Shown: one piece after another, positions 52,765-61,594 of the stretch | Numbering within the stretch: the stretch's first letter is position 1 | Layout: every line of letters starts with the position of its first letter | NCBI RefSeq assembly: GCF_003224335.1 | Contig: NZ_QKLF01000002.1 | Location: forward strand, 620,001 to 684,000 | DNA length: 64,000 bases | Direction: 5' to 3' | Origin: Curtobacterium sp. MCJR17_055 | Lineage (GTDB): Bacteria > Actinomycetota > Actinomycetes > Actinomycetales > Microbacteriaceae | Position numbers and translations under genes: made by a program | The notes under the pieces: generated by a model | The model's database searches: none | Told to the model about the DNA's origin: nothing | The model's input: the letters and a program-made list of their open reading frames with translations, nothing else

Positions 52765-53769
52765 TCAGCGGGCGCAGGAGGTGCGGCCGAGTCCGAACAG
52801 CCGGATCGTGGTGATCCGCACGGTGGACGGCGACGTGGCCGTCCACGTGTCGGTGAGGTCGGTGCGCACGCTGATGGTCGACGTCTTCCAGACGAAGAAG
52901 TCCGACGCGCCGAGCGTGACGTCCCGCTCGCCCGCAGCGGTGTTGATCCCGCTCGCGGCCCCGTCGACCAGGACGGTGAAGTGTTCGGGTGCGACCCCGG
53001 AGTAGGTCCATCCCACGTCGACCGCGGCGTTGCCGACGTTCGTGCAGGTGAGCCCGGTCACCGGGGTGGCGACCGCGGTGGTGATCGAACTGGCCTCGGT
53101 GGTCGTGGTCGCTGCGAAGGCAGCGGCCGCTGCGGGTGCGGGCAGTGCGACCCCGACGACGGCACACACCGTCGCCGCGACCACGACGGCCCGGGCGCGG
53201 GCGCGGGGGCGGCGCGGACGTGCGGCACGGTGACGGCCGTGGCGCGGGAGCCGGTCGGTCGGGGCGTCGGTGCGGGTGCGCACGGCGGGCACCACGGCGA
53301 AGCCGGCGAGCACGACGATCCCGGCGGCCAGTGCGACGAGGGGCACGGTCCGGTGCTCCGCGGCCCAGACGACCGGGAGCCCGACGAACGGGACACGCAG
53401 GTAGCCGACCCCGACGACCGAGGACCGCGCGACGGCGGTCGAGTCCGCCTCCGGGTTCGCGTCGCCCTTCGTGACGAGCTCGCCGTGGGCGTCCACGTCG
53501 TGGAGGCGGTGCAGGCGCAGCACGCCGGCGTGGTCGGGGTCCGGGAAGAGCAGCACCTGACCCGCGCGGAGGTCGTGGGCCGGGACCGGCTTGCTCACGA
53601 CGACGTCACCGGGCAGCAGGGTGGGCTGCATGGAGCCCGTCATCACGGTGGTGGTGTGCCACCCGAGTGCGAGCGGAGCGATGCCCCAGAACGCGACGCC
53701 CACGAGTGCCGCGATGACGCCACGAGCGGCGAGCACGACCGTGAACCGGAGCCACGACGACGAGCGCAT
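52765..53769 (-). CDS. Signal peptidase I fused to a secreted substrate-like domain
   Basis: 334 residues. Residues 1-165 are an S26 peptidase: N-terminal helix, Ser46 in MTGSMQPTLLPGD, His87 in LRLHRLHD, KGDANPEAD at 101-109, and a membrane helix about 141-165. Then comes an Arg-rich stretch (RPRRPRARA), a second hydrophobic segment (AVVVAATVCAVVGVALPAP) ending in AAAAAFA like a signal peptide, and a C-terminal domain of about 115 residues with TCTNVGNAAVDVGWTYSG and two Cys. The tail looks like a TasA-type or Fn3-like sandwich. Enzyme and substrate thus appear joined in one chain. ATG follows AGGAGG. Confidence 0.8.
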   Translation of the reverse strand: MRSSSWLRFTVVLAARGVIAALVGVAFWGIAPLALGWHTTTVMTGSMQPTLLPGDVVVSKPVPAHDLRAGQVLLFPDPDHAGVLRLHRLHDVDAHGELVTKGDANPEADSTAVARSSVVGVGYLRVPFVGLPVVWAAEHRTVPLVALAAGIVVLAGFAVVPAVRTRTDAPTDRLPRHGRHRAARPRRPRARARAVVVAATVCAVVGVALPAPAAAAAFAATTTTEASSITTAVATPVTGLTCTNVGNAAVDVGWTYSGVAPEHFTVLVDGAASGINTAAGERDVTLGASDFFVWKTSTISVRTDLTDTWTATSPSTVRITTIRLFGLGRTSCAR

Positions 53770-53811
53770 GCCGATCCTCCTGTCCGGTGGGCGTGCGGTG
53801 GTGGGCAGGGA

Positions 53812-54414
53812 CTAGAGGTTCTGGGCTTCCCAGGTGAAGCCGAGGCTGGCGGTGGCGCCCATGAGGGTCGCGGGTGCGTCGGGGGAGACGGTGTACGTGA
53901 TCTGGAAGGTCCGCGTCTCGGGCTTCGTGCCCGCGGTCTTCCACGTCCCGAGGCCGGACGCGTAGTCCTTCCGGGTCGACACGAAGGACGCGAGCGAGCC
54001 GTCGTAGAGAGTGCCGTCGGTCCCGGTCGCCGCCGTGAACCCGTCGCAGGTGCCGTAGCCGCCGCCGGTGCCCTGCTTGACCTGCAGGGTCACGGACGAG
54101 GCCAGGGCCTTGGTCTGGGTGACGTCCTTCGCGTACATGCGGACGGCGCTCGGCAGGCTGCCGCTCGAGGTCACCGCGATGCAGTTCGTGCCGGTGGACC
54201 CGGGCTTCAGGTTCGACGCGGAGAACAGCGCGCCGTTCGAGGCGTCGTTCGTCAACGCGACCGTGCCCATCGACCAGTTGTCGGCACCGTCGGACGAGGT
54301 CGCCGAGAAGGCCGAGTAGCTCGCCGTGGAGACGGCGACGCCGGCGGCGAGCAGCGCGGCGGGGATCACGGCGAAGGTGCCGAAGCGAGCGAGGGTGCGG
54401 GTAGGGCGACGCAT
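53812..54414 (-). CDS. TasA/CalY-like secreted protein
   Basis: 200 residues. A helix (FAVIPAALLAAGVAVSTA) is followed by SYSAFSATSSDGADNWSMGT, the classical TasA processing region (A-S-Y-S-A-F-S). The body includes FSASNLKPGSTGTNCIAVTS and RMYAKDVTQ, matching the TasA pattern of a core beta-sandwich, plus two Cys. It precedes the peptidase fusion by 42 bases in the same operon and should be its export partner. The ATG at 54414 is chosen; the frame extends nine codons further. Confidence 0.82.
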   Translation of the reverse strand: MRRPTRTLARFGTFAVIPAALLAAGVAVSTASYSAFSATSSDGADNWSMGTVALTNDASNGALFSASNLKPGSTGTNCIAVTSSGSLPSAVRMYAKDVTQTKALASSVTLQVKQGTGGGYGTCDGFTAATGTDGTLYDGSLASFVSTRKDYASGLGTWKTAGTKPETRTFQITYTVSPDAPATLMGATASLGFTWEAQNL

Positions 54415-54441
54415 TTCCGGGTTCCATCCTGATCGTGTCAC

Positions 54442-54493
54442 CTCGATTTTCGAGGCATCTACGACTGTACGCCTCGATTTTCGAGTTTGTCAA
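54442..54493 (-). promoter_or_regulatory. Strong promoter with two identical 13-bp palindromes
   Basis: On the minus strand TTGACA (54488-54493), an 18-base spacer and TACAGT (54464-54469) form a near-consensus promoter for the TasA-like gene. CTCGATTTTCGAG, a perfect palindrome with a 3-base centre, occurs twice: at 54473-54485, within the spacer, and at 54442-54454, just past the predicted start. The centres are 31 bp apart, about three helical turns. This is a textbook repressor layout; the MarR protein encoded divergently at 54530 is the likely binder. Confidence 0.7.
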
Positions 54494-54529
54494 TCTCCGT
54501 GATGAACGGATGTCGACTAGGGTCGCCTT

Positions 54530-55012
54530 GTGACCGCACCTCCTCGGCGCCCCTCGACCGCCGACTTCGACCGTCTCCTCGACGAGGCCGTGGCGACCCT
54601 CTACGGCGCACAGGTCGAGCACGCGCACCTCATGCAGCACCTCGCCGTCCGGCACGGCCTGAACCCGGTCGACCTCCGCGCGCTGCAGTTCCTCGGTGCG
54701 GTCGACGACGACCGCACGCCGAAGGAGCTCGGCGGGTACCTCGAGATGGGGACCGGGGCCGTGACCGCGCTCCTCGACCGGCTCACCCGGCAGGGACTCC
54801 TCGACCGCGTCCGGAACCCCGATGACCGGCGCAGCGTCCGCATCGAGCTCACGCTCGACGCGGTCGCGGTCCTCGGGTCCGTGCGGGCCGCGTACCGCCA
54901 GGTGCTCGAGAGTGCCGTTGCCCCCGAGTCCTTCGAGCTGTTCATCGACTTCACCGGACGGATGGCCGACGCTCTGCGAGCAGCCGCCCGTTCGGACGAC
55001 ACCGACCTCTGA
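54530..55012 (+). CDS. MarR family regulator of the TasA-like/peptidase operon
   Basis: 160 residues with a MarR winged helix: TPKELGGYLEMGTGAVTALL and wing RNPDDRRSVRIELTLDA. It is divergent from the TasA-like gene and separated by the double palindrome at 54442-54485. TAGGGT at 54518-54523 lies six bases before the GTG, so its message may be leaderless. By position it is the mirror image of the MarR gene at 49538. Confidence 0.84.
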   Translation: MTAPPRRPSTADFDRLLDEAVATLYGAQVEHAHLMQHLAVRHGLNPVDLRALQFLGAVDDDRTPKELGGYLEMGTGAVTALLDRLTRQGLLDRVRNPDDRRSVRIELTLDAVAVLGSVRAAYRQVLESAVAPESFELFIDFTGRMADALRAAARSDDTDL

Positions 55013-55106
55013 GGAAACGACGTCCGAGGACACGACGTCTGAGGATCCCGACGTCTCGATCCCGGTGCCCGACCCCGCGGTCGTCCGTCCGCGGCAGACT
55101 GGGGGC

Positions 55107-55772
55107 ATGGCACGGAAGACCGGCGTCGCGGCGCCCCGCATCACCCTGACCGAACCGGCGGACCTCGAGCCGTGGTCGCCCGGAGCCGGGGACGTGCTGA
55201 CCGGTGACCGGATCGACGGCAAGCGCATCGACCTGCTCGACGTGGCGGGGGAGCGGCTGCCCGACCTGGAGCTCGAGGAGTGCGTCGTCGGGACCCTCCG
55301 GGCCGACGGCGCCGACCTGCGCGGGCTCCGCATCCGGGACACCGTGGTCGAGGTGCTGGACGCCCCCGTGCTCCGCGCTCAGAGCGGCGCGTGGCGCGAG
55401 GTCCGGATCGCCGGCGGGCGGATCGGGTCGGCCGAGCTGTACGACAGTTCTTTCAGCGCGGTGGAGTTCATCGGCATGAAGCTCGGGTTCGTGAACCTCC
55501 GCGCGTCGGTCCTCACCGACGTGGTGTTCCGCGACTGCGTCATCGACGAGGTCGACATCGCGGACGCCCGGCTGCAGCGCGTGGCCTTCCCGGGCAGCAC
55601 GATCCGGGAGGTCGCCGGGGCGGACACCCGCATCGAGGACGTGGACCTCCGCGGCGCCGACCTCGACCGGGTGGAGCGGCTCGACGGGCTGCGGGGTGCG
55701 ACGATCGGCGGCGAGCAGCTGTACACGCTCGCGCCGCTGCTCGCCGCACAGGCCGGGTACCGGGTCGAGTGA
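55107..55772 (+). CDS. Pentapeptide-repeat-like protein
   Basis: 221 residues. A series of short strands of the form A(D/N)LxG/xx is seen: RADGADLRGLRIRDT, YDSSFSAVEFIGMKLGFVNL, RASVLTDVVFRDCVIDEVDI, DLRGADLDRV. This predicts a quadrilateral beta-helix. Function cannot be inferred; relatives include gyrase-protecting proteins, but many pentapeptide proteins have no known role. CAGACT sits six bases before the ATG. It is coupled (GTGA) to a DUF6314 gene. Confidence 0.78.
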   Translation: MARKTGVAAPRITLTEPADLEPWSPGAGDVLTGDRIDGKRIDLLDVAGERLPDLELEECVVGTLRADGADLRGLRIRDTVVEVLDAPVLRAQSGAWREVRIAGGRIGSAELYDSSFSAVEFIGMKLGFVNLRASVLTDVVFRDCVIDEVDIADARLQRVAFPGSTIREVAGADTRIEDVDLRGADLDRVERLDGLRGATIGGEQLYTLAPLLAAQAGYRVE

Positions 55773-56206
55773 CGGCCACCGAGGCGTCCGCCCCGGCACT
55801 GCTGCTGCCCACCGACCTGCTCGGGTGGTGGGACCTGCACCGGACGGTGCACGACCGCCTCGCCGGGGTGACGGGCACGGTGACCGGCTCCACCGAATTG
55901 ACGGCCGAGGACGACGGGTCCGTGCGCTGGCACGAGGCGGGGACGATGGTCTTCGGCGCCACCGAGACGCCGGTGTGGCGCACCCTGTCCGTCCGACGCG
56001 GCACCGGTGACCGGTGGTACGTGCACTTCGCCGACGGCCGGCCGTTCCACGACTGGGCGTGGGGTGACCGCGTCGAGCACGCCTGTGCGCCGGACGACTA
56101 CACGGGCCTCCTCACCGGGACGCCCGAGCGGTGGCGGGTCCGGTGGGAGGCCCGTGGTCCGGCCAAGGACCTGGTGCTCGACAGCGTGCTGACGCCGACG
56201 CGGTGA
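55769..56206 (+). CDS. DUF6314 family protein
   Basis: 145 residues of the DUF6314 family, seen in actinobacteria and proteobacteria and recognised from LGWWDLHRTVHDRLAGVTGT, VRWHEAGTMVF and WYVHFADGRPFHDW. The family resembles a small beta-barrel of unknown function. Start is a GTG overlapping the stop of the pentapeptide gene by four bases, which suggests a joint role. Confidence 0.7.
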   Translation: MTATEASAPALLLPTDLLGWWDLHRTVHDRLAGVTGTVTGSTELTAEDDGSVRWHEAGTMVFGATETPVWRTLSVRRGTGDRWYVHFADGRPFHDWAWGDRVEHACAPDDYTGLLTGTPERWRVRWEARGPAKDLVLDSVLTPTR

Positions 56207-56248
56207 CGCCGGTGCACCGCCGCAGCCGCAGCCACGCGGCCGGACCGA

Positions 56249-57208
56249 TCAGCGCCGCAGTGCCGCCGCCACGTCTGCCTGCAGCAGGTCCCCGTGCACC
56301 GCGGCCCCGGTCTGCGTGCCCGCTGCCGCCGAGCCGATGACCGTCAGCATCGCGTTCGCCACGTTGCCGGCCGCGTAGACGCCTGGGACGTCGGTCTTCC
56401 CGAGCGCGTCGACGGCCAGGACCCGGCCGAACCGGGTCCCGTTGGCCTCCTGGTCCACGGGCGCCAGTCCGAGCCCCGCGGCCCAGTCGACCCGGGCCTC
56501 GACACGACTCGCGGCCGCCAGGGCGTCGAGTCCGACGACGGACCCGTCCGGCAGCTCCACGCCGCTGAGCCGGTCGCCGTCGGACAGCACTCGCGCGACG
56601 GGGGAGTGGACGACCGTGATCCCCCGTGCGGCGAAACCGGCGAGGACGGTGTCGTCGACGGTGCCGGGATCGGCCACGAAGGCCGTCACGTCCTCGCTGA
56701 GGGCCCGGAACATCTGCACCTGGTGCGCTCCGGCCGGTGTCGTCACCAGGACGCCGATCCGTCGGTCGCGGACCTCCCACCCGTGGCAGAACGGGCAGTG
56801 CACGACCCCGCGGCCCCACTGCTCGGCCAGTCCGGGGACGTCCGGCAGCAGGTCGACGCCACCGCCGGCGATGACCACGCGGCGTGCTGCGACGACCTCG
56901 CCGCTGTCCAGGGTGAGCCGGAACCCGACCGGGTCGTCCTCGGTGACGGGCGCGGCGGACGCGGCCACGATCCTCCCGTCCGTGACGGTGACGCCGTAGC
57001 GGGCCACCTCCTCTCGGCCGACGCGGACGAGGTCGAGGGGTGCGGTGCCCTCCTGGCCCAGGTAGTTGTGGACGCCCTCGGCGGGGGCGTTGCGCGGCTC
57101 GCCCGCGTCGACGACGAGCACGGAGCGGCGCGAGCGCCCCAGGATGAGCGCTGCGGACAGGCCGGCGGCACCGCCGCCGACGACGATGACGTCATGGAGT
57201 TCGGACAT
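56249..57208 (-). CDS. FAD-dependent oxidoreductase, thioredoxin reductase-like
   Basis: 319 residues with two nucleotide domains. The FAD site is VIVVGGGAAGLSAALILGRS; the redox motif is CPFCHGWE, where the usual CPxCxGx pattern with two Cys in thioredoxin reductases is retained (CPFC). GVYAAGNVANAM near the end matches the FAD loop. The truncated form without a close second CxxC elsewhere is common in actinobacterial homologues, and the electron acceptor is unknown. It is divergent from an XRE-cupin regulator, separated by a palindrome. Confidence 0.82.
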   Translation of the reverse strand: MSELHDVIVVGGGAAGLSAALILGRSRRSVLVVDAGEPRNAPAEGVHNYLGQEGTAPLDLVRVGREEVARYGVTVTDGRIVAASAAPVTEDDPVGFRLTLDSGEVVAARRVVIAGGGVDLLPDVPGLAEQWGRGVVHCPFCHGWEVRDRRIGVLVTTPAGAHQVQMFRALSEDVTAFVADPGTVDDTVLAGFAARGITVVHSPVARVLSDGDRLSGVELPDGSVVGLDALAAASRVEARVDWAAGLGLAPVDQEANGTRFGRVLAVDALGKTDVPGVYAAGNVANAMLTVIGSAAAGTQTGAAVHGDLLQADVAAALRR

Positions 57209-57240
57209 GGGGGGGATCCTCTGCCGAGCGGATCGTCGGT

Positions 57241-57267
57241 GGCAAGCTCCGTTGCCGGCATGGCAAC
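57241..57267. promoter_or_regulatory. GTTGCC/GGCAAC operator between reductase and XRE gene
   Basis: GTTGCC (57251-57256) and GGCAAC (57262-57267) form a palindrome with a 5-base centre, and GGCAA (57241-57245) is a third half-site. The palindrome overlaps CAACAT (57264-57269), the -10-like box six bases before the start of the XRE gene. Autoregulation, and control of the divergent reductase, is likely. Confidence 0.6.
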
Positions 57268-57275
57268 ATGGGGGC

Positions 57276-57887
57276 ATGGCACACGCACGGGAGGCCCGCC
57301 CCACGGAGCCGACGACGGCCGACGTCGTGGACGCGGTCGGCCCACGGCTCCGGGCGCTCCGTACGCGACGGGGCACCACCCTCGCCGCGCTCGCGGAGCG
57401 CACCGGCATCTCGGTGAGCACCCTGTCCCGGCTGGAGTCCGGCCAGCGGAAGCCGACGCTCGAACTGCTGCTGCCGCTCGCCCGCGCGTACCAGGTGCCG
57501 CTCGACGACCTCGTCGGGGCACCGGCGACCGGGGACCCCCGGGTGCACCTCAAGCCCGAGCGGCACGGTCGCCGTGTCGTGATCCCCCTGACGAAGCGGA
57601 CCGGGGGCGTGCGCTCGTTCAAGCAGCTCATCGAGCCGCACGACCACGGCTCGGACACGACGCTGAAGACCCACGAGGGCTACGAGTGGCTCTACGTGCT
57701 GTCCGGTCGGCTCCGACTGGCGCTCGGCGACGAGGTGTTCGACCTCGGCCCGGGCGAGGTCGTCGAGTTCGACACCCACACCCCGCACTGGGTCGGCAAC
57801 GTGACCGACCAGGTCACCGAGGTGCTCTGCCTGTACGGGCCGCAGGGGGAGCGGGCGCACGTCCGGTCCAGCCCGCGGGCTGGCTGA
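57276..57887 (+). CDS. XRE family regulator with cupin domain
   Basis: 203 residues. A helix-turn-helix (ALRTRRGTTLAALAERTGIS, STLSRLESGQRKPTLELLL) precedes a C-terminal cupin: KTHEGYEWLYVLSGRLRLAL and PGEVVEFDTHTPHWVG with the metal-binding His/Glu set. The family senses small molecules such as amines or sulfur compounds. ATG 57276 lies just past the palindromic operator. Confidence 0.85.
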   Translation: MAHAREARPTEPTTADVVDAVGPRLRALRTRRGTTLAALAERTGISVSTLSRLESGQRKPTLELLLPLARAYQVPLDDLVGAPATGDPRVHLKPERHGRRVVIPLTKRTGGVRSFKQLIEPHDHGSDTTLKTHEGYEWLYVLSGRLRLALGDEVFDLGPGEVVEFDTHTPHWVGNVTDQVTEVLCLYGPQGERAHVRSSPRAG

Positions 57888-57908
57888 GGGCACGGAAGCC
57901 GGACACGA

Positions 57909-57953
57909 CGGCGGCGGCGAGCCGCAACGTCATCGCGTTGCGCCCCGCCGCCG
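57909..57953. terminator. Terminator between XRE and xylB genes
   Basis: CGCAACG (57923-57929) pairs with CGTTGCG (57936-57942); the flanking CGGCGG and CCGCCG runs extend the stem. It separates converging genes. Confidence 0.6.
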
Positions 57954-57968
57954 ACGTGCGCTCCGCGG

Positions 57969-59471
57969 TCAGCCGACGGCGGCCCGGTAGCGCTCGAGCA
58001 CCTCGGGGTGCGGGTCCGCGGGGATCGCCGTGGTCGGGATCGACCAGCCGGGCAGTGACCCGGTGACGACCCACGCGGCCTGACGGGCAGCGCCGGCGGC
58101 GACGTACTCGCCCGGTTCCGGCACGAGGACCTCGCGGCCGAACACCTGCGCGGCGACGACCCGGACGGCCTCGTTCTGTGCGGCACCGCCGATGAGCAGG
58201 AGTCGCTCGACCGTCACACCCGTGCGCTCGACCGCGGCGAGGCCGTCGGCGAGGGCGCAGAGCATGCCCTCGACCGCCGCCCGGGCCAGGTGTGCCCGGT
58301 CCGTCGTCGCCGGCGTCATGCCGAGCAGCGACGCGGTGGCGTCCGGTCGGTTCGGCGTGCGCTCACCGACGAAGTACGGCACGAGGACGAGCCCGTCGGC
58401 ACCGGCCGGCGCCTGCAGTGCCAACCGCCCGAGCTCGGCGTGGTCGACGCCGAGCAGGCCGCCGACCACCTCGAGCACGCGGGCCGCGTTGAGCGTCGTG
58501 ACGATCGGCAGGCGGGCACCCGTGGCGTCCGCGAACCCGGCGACCGTGCCCGTCGGGTCCTCGATCGCGGTGTCGGTCACGCCGAACACCGTGCCGCTCG
58601 TCCCGAGGGACACCGCGACGTCGCCCGCCGCCAGGCCGAGGCCCAGCGCGGCGCCGGCGTTGTCCCCCGCGCCCGCCGTGACGACGAGCCCGCGGGAGGC
58701 CTGCGCACCGCCCGGCAGGTCGACGTCCTGCTCGAGCGTGCCCATCGCCTCGGACGGCGCGACCACGCGCGGCACGATCACCGCGTCGCCGTCGTCACCG
58801 GTCTCGGCCCCGCGCAGCGGACGGCCCAGGGTGAGCTCGAACAGTTCCGGGTCGTACTCGCGGCGGGCCGGGTCCCAGTAAGCCGTGCCGCTGGCGTCCG
58901 AACCGTCGGTCGCCAGGGCGTCCAGGTCGGGACCGAGCGGGCTCTCGTCCGCCGGGCCGTAGCCCCGGAGGCGCCAGGACAGCCAGTCGTGCGGGAGCGC
59001 GACGGCCGCGACGCGGGCCGCGTGCTCCGGCTCGGCGTCGCGGAGCCAGCGCAGCTTCGTGGCGGTGAACGAGGCCACCGGGACGAGACCCGTGCGGGCG
59101 ACCCACGCCTCCCGGCCGAGTTCCTCGACCATCGCGGCGGCGGCGGCCGCGCTGCGGACGTCGTTCCAGAGCAGGGCCGGGCGGATCACGCGGCCGTCGG
59201 CGTCGAGCACGACCATGCCGTGCTGCTGCCCGCCGATGCCGATCGCGGCGACGTCGTCGAGGCCACCGGCGTCCGCGACGGCGGTGCCGAAGGCGTCCCA
59301 CCAGGCGGTGGGGTCGACCTCGGTGCCGTCCGGGTGGGACGCGCGGCCGGAGCGGACGACCTCGCCGGTGGCGGCCCGCCGGACGACGACCTTGCAGGAC
59401 TGCGTGGACGAGTCGACCCCGGCGACGAGGACGTCACCGGGGTCGGTCGCGCTGGAGGCGAGATCAGCCAC
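57969..59471 (-). CDS. xylB: Xylulokinase
   Basis: 500 residues of the FGGY kinase family. [15 protein letters not shown] is the N-terminal ATP-binding loop, [13 protein letters not shown] is the xylulokinase hallmark, and [16 protein letters not shown] contains the catalytic Asp. [20 protein letters not shown] closes the second domain. It phosphorylates D-xylulose to feed the pentose phosphate pathway. GTG start; the first eight bases overlap the end of xylA, so the two genes are co-translated. Confidence 0.93.
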   Translation of the reverse strand: MADLASSATDPGDVLVAGVDSSTQSCKVVVRRAATGEVVRSGRASHPDGTEVDPTAWWDAFGTAVADAGGLDDVAAIGIGGQQHGMVVLDADGRVIRPALLWNDVRSAAAAAAMVEELGREAWVARTGLVPVASFTATKLRWLRDAEPEHAARVAAVALPHDWLSWRLRGYGPADESPLGPDLDALATDGSDASGTAYWDPARREYDPELFELTLGRPLRGAETGDDGDAVIVPRVVAPSEAMGTLEQDVDLPGGAQASRGLVVTAGAGDNAGAALGLGLAAGDVAVSLGTSGTVFGVTDTAIEDPTGTVAGFADATGARLPIVTTLNAARVLEVVGGLLGVDHAELGRLALQAPAGADGLVLVPYFVGERTPNRPDATASLLGMTPATTDRAHLARAAVEGMLCALADGLAAVERTGVTVERLLLIGGAAQNEAVRVVAAQVFGREVLVPEPGEYVAAGAARQAAWVVTGSLPGWSIPTTAIPADPHPEVLERYRAAVG

Positions 59472-60657
59472 GAGCGCCCATGAGGTGCTCGACGGCGAGC
59501 TGCTGCAGCTTGACGAAGCCGAAGCCCTTGCCGCCGAAGTACGCGTCGGCGTCGAAGTCCTCGTAGGCGGAGGTGTCGGCGAGGAAGTCGTCGTACGACT
59601 CTCCCGCGTTCAGCGTCGGCTGCGCGAGCTCGGTGACCTTCGACGCCTCGAGGGCTGCCTGCACCTCGGGGTCGGCGCGGAACGCCTGGGCACGCTCCTT
59701 GAGGAGCAGGTACATGCGCATGTTGGCCGCGGCCGAGTCCCAGACGCCGGTGAAGTCTTCGGTGCGGGACGGCTTGTAGTCGAAGTGACGCGGGCCGTCG
59801 TACGCGCGGCCGCCCTGCGGTGCACCGTGCTCGAGGAGGTCGACGAGCGAGAACGCGTTCTGCAGGTCGCCGTGACCGAAGACGAGGTCCTGGTCGTACT
59901 TGATGCCGCGCTGCCCGTTCAGGTCGATGTGGAAGAGCTTGCCCGAGTACAGCGCCTGCGCGATGCCGGCGGTGAAGTTCAGGCCCGCCATCTGCTCGTG
60001 GCCGACCTCGGGGTTCACGCCGAACAGCTCGGGGCGCTCGAGGGTGTCGATGAACGCGATCGCGTGGCCGAGCGTCGGGAGCAGGATGTCGCCGCGGGGC
60101 TCGTTCGGCTTCGGCTCGATGGCGAACTTGATGCCGTAGCCCTTGTCGGTGACGTACTGGGCGAGGAGGTTGACGGCCTCGCGGTAGCGCTCGAGCGCGG
60201 CCTGGACGTCCTTGGCGGCGTCGTACTCGGCGCCCTCGCGGCCACCCCACATGACGAACGTCTCGGCACCGAGCTCGGCGGCGAGGTCGACGTTGCGGAG
60301 CACCTTGCGGAGCGCGAACCGGCGGACGTCGCGGTCGTTCGAGGTGAAGCCGCCGTCCTTGAAGACCGGCGCGGAGAAGAGGTTCGTGGTCACCATCGGG
60401 ACGACGAGGCCGGTCGACTCGAGCGCGCCCTTGAGGCGGTCGATCTGGGTCTGACGCTCGGCGTCGGTCGAGCCGAACGCGAAGAGGTCGTCGTCGTGGA
60501 AGGTGAGGCCGTAGGCGCCGAGCTCGTCGAGCTTCTCGACCGCCTCGACCACGTCGAGCTGGGGGCGCGTCGGGCCGCCGAAGGGGTCCGAGCCGTTGTA
60601 GCCGACGGTCCAGAGACCGAAGGAGAACTTGTCGTCGCGGGTGGGCTGCACTGCCAT
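59464..60657 (-). CDS. xylA: Xylose isomerase
   Basis: 397 residues. The actinobacterial type II signature is visible: [33 protein letters not shown] with the catalytic His, [11 protein letters not shown], and [14 protein letters not shown] with metal-binding Glu and Lys. [10 protein letters not shown] and HIDLNGQRG carry more metal ligands. It converts D-xylose to D-xylulose for xylB. The frame is open far upstream; the ATG at 60657 gives the known N-terminus. The AT-rich promoter 60687-60729 precedes it. Confidence 0.95.
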   Translation of the reverse strand: MAVQPTRDDKFSFGLWTVGYNGSDPFGGPTRPQLDVVEAVEKLDELGAYGLTFHDDDLFAFGSTDAERQTQIDRLKGALESTGLVVPMVTTNLFSAPVFKDGGFTSNDRDVRRFALRKVLRNVDLAAELGAETFVMWGGREGAEYDAAKDVQAALERYREAVNLLAQYVTDKGYGIKFAIEPKPNEPRGDILLPTLGHAIAFIDTLERPELFGVNPEVGHEQMAGLNFTAGIAQALYSGKLFHIDLNGQRGIKYDQDLVFGHGDLQNAFSLVDLLEHGAPQGGRAYDGPRHFDYKPSRTEDFTGVWDSAAANMRMYLLLKERAQAFRADPEVQAALEASKVTELAQPTLNAGESYDDFLADTSAYEDFDADAYFGGKGFGFVKLQQLAVEHLMGARG

Positions 60658-60686
60658 GGGGTCTGCCGATCGTCGTCGAGCGGATT

Positions 60687-60729
60687 TGTTGTCAGCGAGA
60701 ACATATGCGCTGTACCGACTCGAGCGCAA
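60687..60729 (-). promoter_or_regulatory. xylA promoter and candidate operator
   Basis: On the minus strand TTGCGC (60724-60729) and TATGTT (60700-60705) are 18 bases apart. TGTT (60687-60690) and AACA (60700-60703) form short arms of an inverted repeat downstream of and over the -10 box, which could bind a xylose regulator. The nearest regulators are the TetR (60786) and LacI (61595) genes. Confidence 0.45.
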
Positions 60730-60785
60730 CCCCTCGACGGTCCGCAGGCGCGCCGACGCCCCGCCCTGCGCCTCCCGGCCGGGCG

Positions 60786-61463
60786 TCAGAGGTCGTAGAC
60801 GCCGTCGAGTCCACCGCCGGCGACCGGCCCGCGCAGGGCCCAGCCACGGCGCAGCTCCGTCGTCGCCGTCCGGAACGCCGCCAGGACGTCGAGGCCCTGC
60901 CGGAGCATGCCCTGCAGCTGCAGTCCCTCGTACAGGGCGAGCAGCTGCACGGCGGCGCTCCCGGTGTCGACCGACGCCGCTTCCCGTCCGGTGGCGACGT
61001 CGCTGTCCAACAGCTGCCGGACCGTGCGGTGGAAGGCCTCGTACTGGTTCCGGTAGAACGGCGCCGCCGGGTTCAGCGGGTCCGCGCCCGCGGTCAAGCT
61101 GCTGACCAGCAGGCGCATCATGCGGGGGTCGGCGAGGTTCGCCGCGATCAGGCGTTCCAGGAACGCGACGGCTCCGTCCCCCGTGGCGTGCTCCAGCAGC
61201 GGCCGCAGGCGGACCTCGTGCCACCGCATCACGGCGACGGCGAGCAGGCTCTCCCACGTCGGGAACTCGCGCTGCACCAGTTCCGGGGCGATCCGGGCCT
61301 GGGCCGCGACGGCGTCACCGGTCAGGTGCAGGCTGTCGCCGGTGCGGATGAGTTCGATGGCGGCCTCGGCGATGCGGATGCGGAGGCGTGCCTGCTCGAG
61401 GCGCTCGTCCTCCGCGGTCCCCGTGCCGGTGGCGCTGTCGGCGGAGCGGGCATCGGTGGTCAT
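60786..61463 (-). CDS. TetR/AcrR family regulator
   Basis: 225 residues. The N-terminal TetR domain contains [20 protein letters not shown] and [20 protein letters not shown]. The C-terminal domain has [20 protein letters not shown], paralogous to the TetR protein at 36922. It lies between xylA and the LacI regulator on the same strand as xylA, 128 bases upstream, and may be part of xylose control or independent. Confidence 0.82.
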   Translation of the reverse strand: MTTDARSADSATGTGTAEDERLEQARLRIRIAEAAIELIRTGDSLHLTGDAVAAQARIAPELVQREFPTWESLLAVAVMRWHEVRLRPLLEHATGDGAVAFLERLIAANLADPRMMRLLVSSLTAGADPLNPAAPFYRNQYEAFHRTVRQLLDSDVATGREAASVDTGSAAVQLLALYEGLQLQGMLRQGLDVLAAFRTATTELRRGWALRGPVAGGGLDGVYDL

Positions 61464-61594
61464 CGCAGCCTCGGTTCGTCGTTCGGCCCCCAGGGATGGA
61501 CGGGGCTGTGCACCATCAGTCTGGCGAAGGTCCCCGCGGTGGTGCCTGCCCCAGTAGGCGGGGCAGCGACTGCGCGTGCTGCGATACTCCCTGC

